9,776 nt of DNA from JANQLU01 sp964434955 (GTDB taxonomy: Bacteria > Planctomycetota > Planctomycetia > Pirellulales > Pirellulaceae). The notes under the pieces were generated by a model. That model was not told the origin of the DNA. It did no database searches and saw only the letters and a program-made list of their open reading frames with translations. Positions within the stretch are counted from its first letter, which is position 1. Each line of letters begins with the position of its first letter. The stretch covers positions 1-9,776 of the forward strand of contig CAYSXI010000194.1 of assembly GCA_964434955.1 (NCBI GenBank), in the 5' to 3' direction. The translations under genes and the position numbers were made by a program. Below are positions 6,460-9,776 of the stretch, piece by piece.

Positions 6460-6792
6460 ATGGCAAAAAAGAAAGCCGCCGGAAAGGCACCCACAAAGTC
6501 TGAAATCATGAACAGCATCGCGGAAACAACTGGCCTTAGTAAAAAGGAAGTTGGAGCCGTTTTCGACGCACTTGGCGATGAAATTGGAAAAGCCATCGGC
6601 AAAAAAGGCGTTGGCCAATTCACGATTCCAGGTTTGTGCAAAGTCGTTGTTCAAAACAAACCAGCACAACCTGCCAAGAAGGGTGTTCCCAACCCATTCA
6701 AGCCAGGCGAATTGATGGACGTCGCTGCCAAGCCAGCTCGTCGTATCGTCAAGGTTCGACCTTTGAAAGCTCTTAAAGACATGGCTGGCTAG
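6460..6792 (+). CDS. HU/IHF-family DNA-binding protein
   Basis: 110-residue, very basic nucleoid-associated protein that would bind and bend DNA as a dimer. A lysine/alanine-rich lead (MAKKKAAGKAP) precedes the HU dimerisation helices (about 12-48, 'TKSEIMNSIAETTGLSKKEV'). The beta part 'GQFTIPGLCKVVV' and the DNA-binding arm follow (about 66-95). The arm reads 'GVPNPFKPGELMDV' in place of the usual RNPxTGE, keeping the Asn-Pro that intercalates in DNA. The C-terminus 'RPLKALKDM' matches HU proteins. The arm variant is one I associate with planctomycetes. The start is clear, with GGAGGG about 9 bases upstream. It stands alone on the plus strand between minus-strand genes and ends in its own strong terminator, so it is monocistronic. 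Its codons look more uniform and less GC-rich than its neighbours, as expected for a highly expressed gene. Confidence 0.95.
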   Translation: MAKKKAAGKAPTKSEIMNSIAETTGLSKKEVGAVFDALGDEIGKAIGKKGVGQFTIPGLCKVVVQNKPAQPAKKGVPNPFKPGELMDVAAKPARRIVKVRPLKALKDMAG

Positions 6793-6819
6793 TCAACGTC
6801 GCAAAACATTCAAAATTCC

Positions 6820-6852
6820 AAAAGGGCCGCTCATTTGAGTGGCCCTTTTTTT
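6820..6852 (+). terminator. Rho-independent terminator of the HU gene
   Basis: The arms 6820-6832 and 6837-6849 form a 13-bp stem (AAAAGGGCCGCTC, with one G.U pair) closed by the loop ATTT and followed by a run of T to 6852. It starts 27 bases after the HU stop codon. Confidence 0.92.
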
Positions 6853-6937
6853 GTCATGGAATTGGCCGGATATAGGCTCGACGCAAGCAGTCTCTCGACG
6901 GCGCTCGCAACCCAATCACTTTCGCCAAACTTTCGAA

Positions 6938-6965
6938 AACCACTCGCTTGCGCTTCGTGCTTGTA
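6938..6965 (+). repeat. Dispersed repeat, copy 1
   Basis: A 28-base sequence with the core CTCGCTTGCGCTTCGTGCTT is identical to 8412-8439. The two copies lie in different intergenic spacers 1.47 kb apart and share no flanking sequence downstream. Similar sequences are, to my knowledge, scattered in planctomycete genomes and give spurious 'ARSASEW' or 'TSTKRKRV' peptides when translated. Confidence 0.85.
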
Positions 6966-7030
6966 TCCCGAGCTGCACCTCCTAAATTCGTTCCGTACCC
7001 ACAAACTGGCAGCAACAGGCCCGGCAGCAC

Positions 7031-7110
7031 AGGAACGCAACAGACACCATACAGACACAACAGACGCCTAACAGACACAACAGACGCCTAACAGACACAA
7101 CGGACACCCA
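7031..7110 (+). repeat. 20-bp tandem repeat, about four units
   Basis: ACAGACACAACAGACGCCTA occurs twice exactly (7051-7070 and 7071-7090), with a diverged unit on each side (7031-7050 and 7091-7110). Each unit is itself built of two related 10-base halves. It is non-coding and just downstream of the four-span membrane protein gene. Confidence 0.85.
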
Positions 7111-7115
7111 ACGAT

Positions 7116-7137
7116 CGCGCAACGAACGCGCAACGAA
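7116..7137 (+). repeat. 11-bp tandem duplication
   Basis: CGCGCAACGAA occurs twice in direct succession, immediately after the 20-bp array. Probably replication slippage. Confidence 0.7.
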
Positions 7138-7163
7138 CCAAGAGAGGCCGAAAAGCCACGTCC

Positions 7164-7814
7164 TTACATTCTCAGCATTTCGCGGATGGCCTCCGCGACT
7201 TCTTGCTGCTGAGAGACCATCCAGAAAGCCGTACCGACGGCGATCACACCCGAAAGAATCAGGAGCCCGAGTCCCAGCGCATTGGGGCGAGAGCGAATTT
7301 CACCGGCCGCTTTCTTGAGCTCCTTTTCGAGCTTTCTCCAACCTTCGTAACTTTGGTTGGGGCCGCTTGAAACCAACTGCACATTCATCAGCAGCGGGAC
7401 ACTTTCCATGTGCAGATGAACATTGATCGAAGGGATAAACAGGCTGTCTCCGGACCAACGAGACTTCGGATCAATCGAATTGGCAAGGTCGCCCAGGATG
7501 GGGCGCAGCTTTTCGTAATTGACGTTGTAGATCACCAGGCGCGGCCGCATCATGAGCACGATCAGGGAGACACACAAGCCGTAAAAAGCCAGCATCAGCG
7601 GCCAAACCAGGGCCCCCGCCCACTGAGCAGCATTCGAAGGAAAAAACAGCTCCATCGGCCCAGCGACCATCAGGCCACTAAGACCAATCCCAAGTGCCGC
7701 AGCGTCCCGCGAACCCGTCGTGATAAACGGTCTGCCCGACATATTGATGATGCCGAGTAACGAAAAGTAGACCGCAAGGGGAGCGACCGCGATGCAAAAA
7801 TGTAGAGGATCCAT
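7164..7814 (-). CDS. Hypothetical membrane protein with four spans
   Basis: 216-residue protein that I do not recognise. Hydrophobic segments lie at about 7-24, 38-57, 65-89 and 180-200. Between the third and fourth is a soluble domain of about 90 residues starting 'RPRLVIYNVNYEKLRPILGDLANSID', with 'WSGDSLFIPSINVHLHMES' and 'SYEGWRKLEKELKKAAGEIRSRPN' as distinctive stretches. With an even number of spans, both ends lie on the same side as the soluble domain, probably the cytoplasm. The ATG at 7814 is preceded by GGAAG at short spacing (3 bases), so the start is plausible but not certain. It lies 110 bases downstream of crcB on the same strand and may be cotranscribed, but a role in fluoride handling is not implied. 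It could be a lineage-specific protein, and no enzyme motif is seen. Confidence 0.75.
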   Translation of the reverse strand: MDPLHFCIAVAPLAVYFSLLGIINMSGRPFITTGSRDAAALGIGLSGLMVAGPMELFFPSNAAQWAGALVWPLMLAFYGLCVSLIVLMMRPRLVIYNVNYEKLRPILGDLANSIDPKSRWSGDSLFIPSINVHLHMESVPLLMNVQLVSSGPNQSYEGWRKLEKELKKAAGEIRSRPNALGLGLLILSGVIAVGTAFWMVSQQQEVAEAIREMLRM

Positions 7815-7924
7815 CTGCTTCCAATTTCAATAGCCTGGCAGCTTGAAGTTTAAGTTCGAGGCCGATAGCGGTCAACAAACGAATTCCATCCACCAACTTG
7901 GAATTGCACTTCTTGAAGCTGAAA

Positions 7925-8314
7925 CTAGGCCCGGGCAAACAGCTTTTGACCAATCCAAAAGCCCGCAAATACCGCAACAAAGCCCAACAACAGATGGAGG
8001 CCGATATTCCCGAATACGTGAAGATACTGTCCCTGCTGCGCGTGCTGAAGCGTCTCTGCGGTAAAAGTGGAAAAGGTCGTTAATGACCCGAGAAATCCAA
8101 CACCAAATGCCAATCGAGCCTTCGCGTTTGTCTCGGGATGGCCGCTTCCGATAAAAATTCCGATCAGGAAACACCCGATCAGGTTCGCAATCAGTGTCCC
8201 AATCGGAAACTCTTTGCCAACGGCCCATCGGGCCAGTTCGGTAATTCCAAACCGAGAAAGTGCCCCCAGGGCACCGCCACTCGCGACCAGCAGGATCTGA
8301 TGCAGGATATTCAT
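7925..8314 (-). CDS. crcB: Fluoride ion channel CrcB/FluC
   Basis: 129-residue inner-membrane protein that lets fluoride leave the cell, protecting enzymes such as enolase. The family works as an antiparallel dual-topology dimer. Four hydrophobic spans are visible. Family motifs are complete: 'GGALGALSRF' (13-22), 'GTLIANLIGCF' (39-49, with the pore Asn at 44), and 'GFLGSLTTFSTF' (73-84), which carries the sodium-site and phenylalanine-box region. The length is typical for a single-gene homodimer. The start at 8314 is chosen over the longer open frame to 8476 because it begins at the family's normal N-terminus and has AAGAAGG 8 bases upstream. The extra 54 residues of the long frame are translated spacer and repeat ('LQARSASEWF'). 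I looked for a fluoride riboswitch upstream and did not see one. Confidence 0.95.
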   Translation of the reverse strand: MNILHQILLVASGGALGALSRFGITELARWAVGKEFPIGTLIANLIGCFLIGIFIGSGHPETNAKARLAFGVGFLGSLTTFSTFTAETLQHAQQGQYLHVFGNIGLHLLLGFVAVFAGFWIGQKLFARA

Positions 8315-8411
8315 GCTGACGGCCTTCTTAAAAGGACTTGGTGACAATGGAACTTGGTATTCGAGGAAGCGTCCATGTTCTGTTTCCGGGGAGTTGCCTA
8401 GGGTTCGTTTG

Positions 8412-8439
8412 AACCACTCGCTTGCGCTTCGTGCTTGTA
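8412..8439 (+). repeat. Dispersed repeat, copy 2
   Basis: Identical over 28 bases to 6938-6965. Here it runs straight into the 55-base repeat that borders the gap, so it may be the left end of a larger repeat element. Confidence 0.85.
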
Positions 8440-8494
8440 AGCATTCAGCGCTCGACGTCAGAAACGAGCGGCCCATCGTTCAATGCAAGATCCA
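8440..8494 (+). repeat. 55-bp direct repeat, left copy
   Basis: Identical to 8595-8649 over all 55 bases. It contains 'AGCATTCAGCGCTCGACGTC' and ends in one 19-base unit (TCGTTCAATGCAAGATCCA, 8476-8494) directly at the gap. Confidence 0.95.
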
Positions 8495-8594
8495 NNNNNN
8501 NNNNNNNNNNNNNNNNNNNNNNNNNNNNNNNNNNNNNNNNNNNNNNNNNNNNNNNNNNNNNNNNNNNNNNNNNNNNNNNNNNNNNNNNNNNNNN
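8495..8594. other. Assembly gap (100 N)
   Basis: Exactly 100 N, the conventional placeholder for a gap of unknown size. Identical 55-base sequence on both sides shows that the assembler stopped within a repeat. The real interval may hold more copies, or the two flanks may be one copy duplicated by scaffolding. Confidence 0.97.
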
Positions 8595-8649
8595 AGCATT
8601 CAGCGCTCGACGTCAGAAACGAGCGGCCCATCGTTCAATGCAAGATCCA
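8595..8649 (+). repeat. 55-bp direct repeat, right copy
   Basis: Perfect copy of 8440-8494, starting at the first base after the N run. Confidence 0.95.
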
Positions 8650-8687
8650 ACGTTCAATGCAAGATCCATGCTCCCATGCGAGATCCA
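8631..8687 (+). repeat. 19-bp tandem repeat
   Basis: Units at 8631-8649 (TCGTTCAATGCAAGATCCA), 8650-8668 (one base different) and 8669-8687 (TGCTCCCATGCGAGATCCA). A decayed fourth unit may follow at 8688-8706. The same unit ends the left flank of the gap (8476-8494). The array is non-coding. Confidence 0.85.
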
Positions 8688-8747
8688 TCGTTCAAAAGCC
8701 GAATCTTCATCCGCGGCTCACGCCCGGCTCGACGCAAAAAGTCGATT

Positions 8748-9776
8748 CTAAAATTCCGCGTTGCCGGGGGTGCGAGGAAACGGGATCACGTCGCGAATAT
8801 TCGTCATGCAGGTCACGAACTGAACGACCCGTTCAAGCCCGAGGCCAAATCCCGAATGCGGAACCGTCCCGTACTTTCTCAAGTCGATGTACCACCAGTA
8901 ATCCTTCGGATCGAGATCCATTTCGCTCATCCGCGACTCCAGCACATCCAACCGGTGCTCACGCTGGCTGCCACCGATTATTTCTCCGACCCTCGGCACC
9001 AGGACATCCATCGCGCGGACCGTTTTATTGTCGTCATTGCAGTACATGTAAAACGGTTTGATCGTTCTCGGATAGTCGAACAGGATCACGGGTAGTTTGA
9101 AGTGTTCTTCCGTCAGATAGCGTTCGTGTTCGCTTTGAAGATCAATCCCCCATTCAACCGGGAATTCAAACTTTTTGCCGCTCGCTTGCAGAATCTCGAC
9201 TGCTTCCGTGTAGGGCAGGCGAACGAAGTCATTTTCGACCAAGTGATTGAGTGATTCGATAATCGTTTTGGTTTCATCGATTCGCAAATTGATGAATTCC
9301 ATGTCCTCGGCGCATTGGGTCAACGCATCGCCCACGATCCGTTTCAAAAACGCTTCGGCCAGATCCATGTTGTCATTCAATTCATAGAAAGCCATTTCCG
9401 GCTCGATCATCCAGAATTCGGCGAGATGCCGCGACGTGTTGGAATTTTCGGCCCGAAAGGTTGGCCCAAACGTGTACACCTTTCCAAGGGCACAAGCGTA
9501 GGTCTCGGCCGGCAGCTGGCCGCTGACGGTCAGGTAGGAAGGACGATCGAAGAAGTCAAACTTGTAGTTCAATTTCTCGATCTGGTTTTTCCCGACGTGG
9601 TCCAGATCCATCGTCGTGACCTGGAACATCTCGCCGGCGCCCTCACAATCGCTCGCCGTAATGATTGGCGTGTGAACGTAAAGAAATTCCTGCTCCTGGA
9701 AAAACTGATGGATGGAATTGCAGATGCAGTTTCGTACTCTCGCAACAGCGCCGAACGTGTTAGTTCGCGGACGCAG
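8748..9776 (-). CDS. asnS: Asparaginyl-tRNA synthetase, C-terminal 342 residues (partial at window edge)
   Basis: Class II aminoacyl-tRNA synthetase that charges tRNA-Asn with asparagine. The visible frame is open from 9776 and begins 'LRPRTNTFGAVARVRN', the start of the catalytic domain, so roughly 120 N-terminal residues (the OB-fold anticodon-binding domain) lie outside the window. Visible motifs include 'TPIITASDCEGAGEMFQVTT', class II motif 2 'GPTFRAENSNTSRHLAEFWM', and motif 3 'GFGLGLERVVQFVTCMTNIR' near the C-terminus. 'RHLAEFWMIEPEMAF' and the overall pattern favour asparaginyl over aspartyl enzymes. The C-terminus 'IPFPRTPGNAEF' is normal for the family, so the gene is intact at this end. 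The ATG at 9629 is an internal methionine, not the start. The presence of AsnRS suggests direct charging of Asn rather than sole reliance on the amidotransferase route. Confidence 0.97.
   Translation of the reverse strand: MRPRTNTFGAVARVRNCICNSIHQFFQEQEFLYVHTPIITASDCEGAGEMFQVTTMDLDHVGKNQIEKLNYKFDFFDRPSYLTVSGQLPAETYACALGKVYTFGPTFRAENSNTSRHLAEFWMIEPEMAFYELNDNMDLAEAFLKRIVGDALTQCAEDMEFINLRIDETKTIIESLNHLVENDFVRLPYTEAVEILQASGKKFEFPVEWGIDLQSEHERYLTEEHFKLPVILFDYPRTIKPFYMYCNDDNKTVRAMDVLVPRVGEIIGGSQREHRLDVLESRMSEMDLDPKDYWWYIDLRKYGTVPHSGFGLGLERVVQFVTCMTNIRDVIPFPRTPGNAEF

Larger units (their letters stand above)
6853..7163. other. Gene-free, repeat-rich spacer
   Basis: About 310 bases between the HU terminator and the stop codon of the minus-strand membrane protein. 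It contains one copy of a dispersed repeat (6938-6965) and two short tandem repeats (7031-7110 and 7116-7137). Open frames here on both strands are short and give low-complexity products of the kind these repeats produce in any frame. I see no gene or RNA in it. Confidence 0.7.
8315..8747. other. Gene-free spacer with repeats and an assembly gap
   Basis: Between the crcB start and the asnS stop. It holds the second dispersed repeat copy, a 55-base direct repeat on both sides of 100 N, and 19-base tandem units. Real length is unknown because of the gap. I see no gene in the readable part, and frames that cross the N run are meaningless. Confidence 0.75.

Noticed and set aside
6147..6503. Plus-strand frame of 118 residues before HU
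   Set aside because: It overlaps the HU start in another frame and its product is aromatic- and proline-rich with no domain, as expected from AT-rich leader sequence.
8315..8440. Fluoride riboswitch upstream of crcB
   Set aside because: I searched for the conserved GGNGATGG-type core and pseudoknot partners on the minus strand and found neither.
8440..8706. CRISPR array
   Set aside because: The 19-base units are directly adjacent with no spacers, and no cas gene is present.
8313..9095. Plus-strand frames crossing the N run
   Set aside because: They depend on undefined bases and are antisense to asnS.

Overview
The window reads as chromosomal DNA of a planctomycete, most likely of the Rhodopirellula/Pirellulaceae type. 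This is inferred from three things: an HU-like protein with the planctomycete-style 'NPFKPGE' arm, an ECF sigma factor heading a cluster of membrane and exported proteins, and interspersed 'CTCGCTTGCGCTTCGTGCTTG' repeats. GC content looks close to 50% by eye. No rRNA, tRNA, CRISPR array or insertion sequence is visible. A run of exactly 100 N (8495-8594) marks an assembly gap.

Left end (1-1182). The first 98 residues of a retron-type reverse transcriptase run off the left edge on the minus strand. Its roughly 250-base upstream region is packed with hairpins. Where those stems hold a non-Watson-Crick pair, it is G.U on the minus strand only, so the structured RNA appears to be read in the same direction as the RT. 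This is the layout of a retron (ncRNA followed by RT). A divergent gene encodes a small protein with two membrane spans, from a promoter region that seems to be shared.

Middle (1304-6124). Minus-strand genes run from 6060 down to 1304: ECF sigma factor, one-span membrane protein (probable anti-sigma factor), exported coiled-coil protein, exported YfbK-like von Willebrand A protein, then ribD (riboflavin synthesis). The first four look like one stress or envelope regulon. A 12-bp inverted repeat followed by six T ends that unit, and it overlaps the apparent ribD start.

Right (6125-9776). A gene-free leader precedes a plus-strand HU-family gene with a strong terminator. After it come a repeat-rich spacer, a four-span membrane protein of unknown function, crcB/fluC (fluoride channel), a repeat-filled spacer holding the assembly gap, and the C-terminal three quarters of asnS (asparaginyl-tRNA synthetase), which runs off the right edge. 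These last three genes are on the minus strand.

The most interesting part is the left edge. A candidate retron of a poorly sampled phylum is present with its full 5' leader but a truncated RT. The sigma/anti-sigma/coiled-coil/vWA cluster is the second candidate for an undescribed system.
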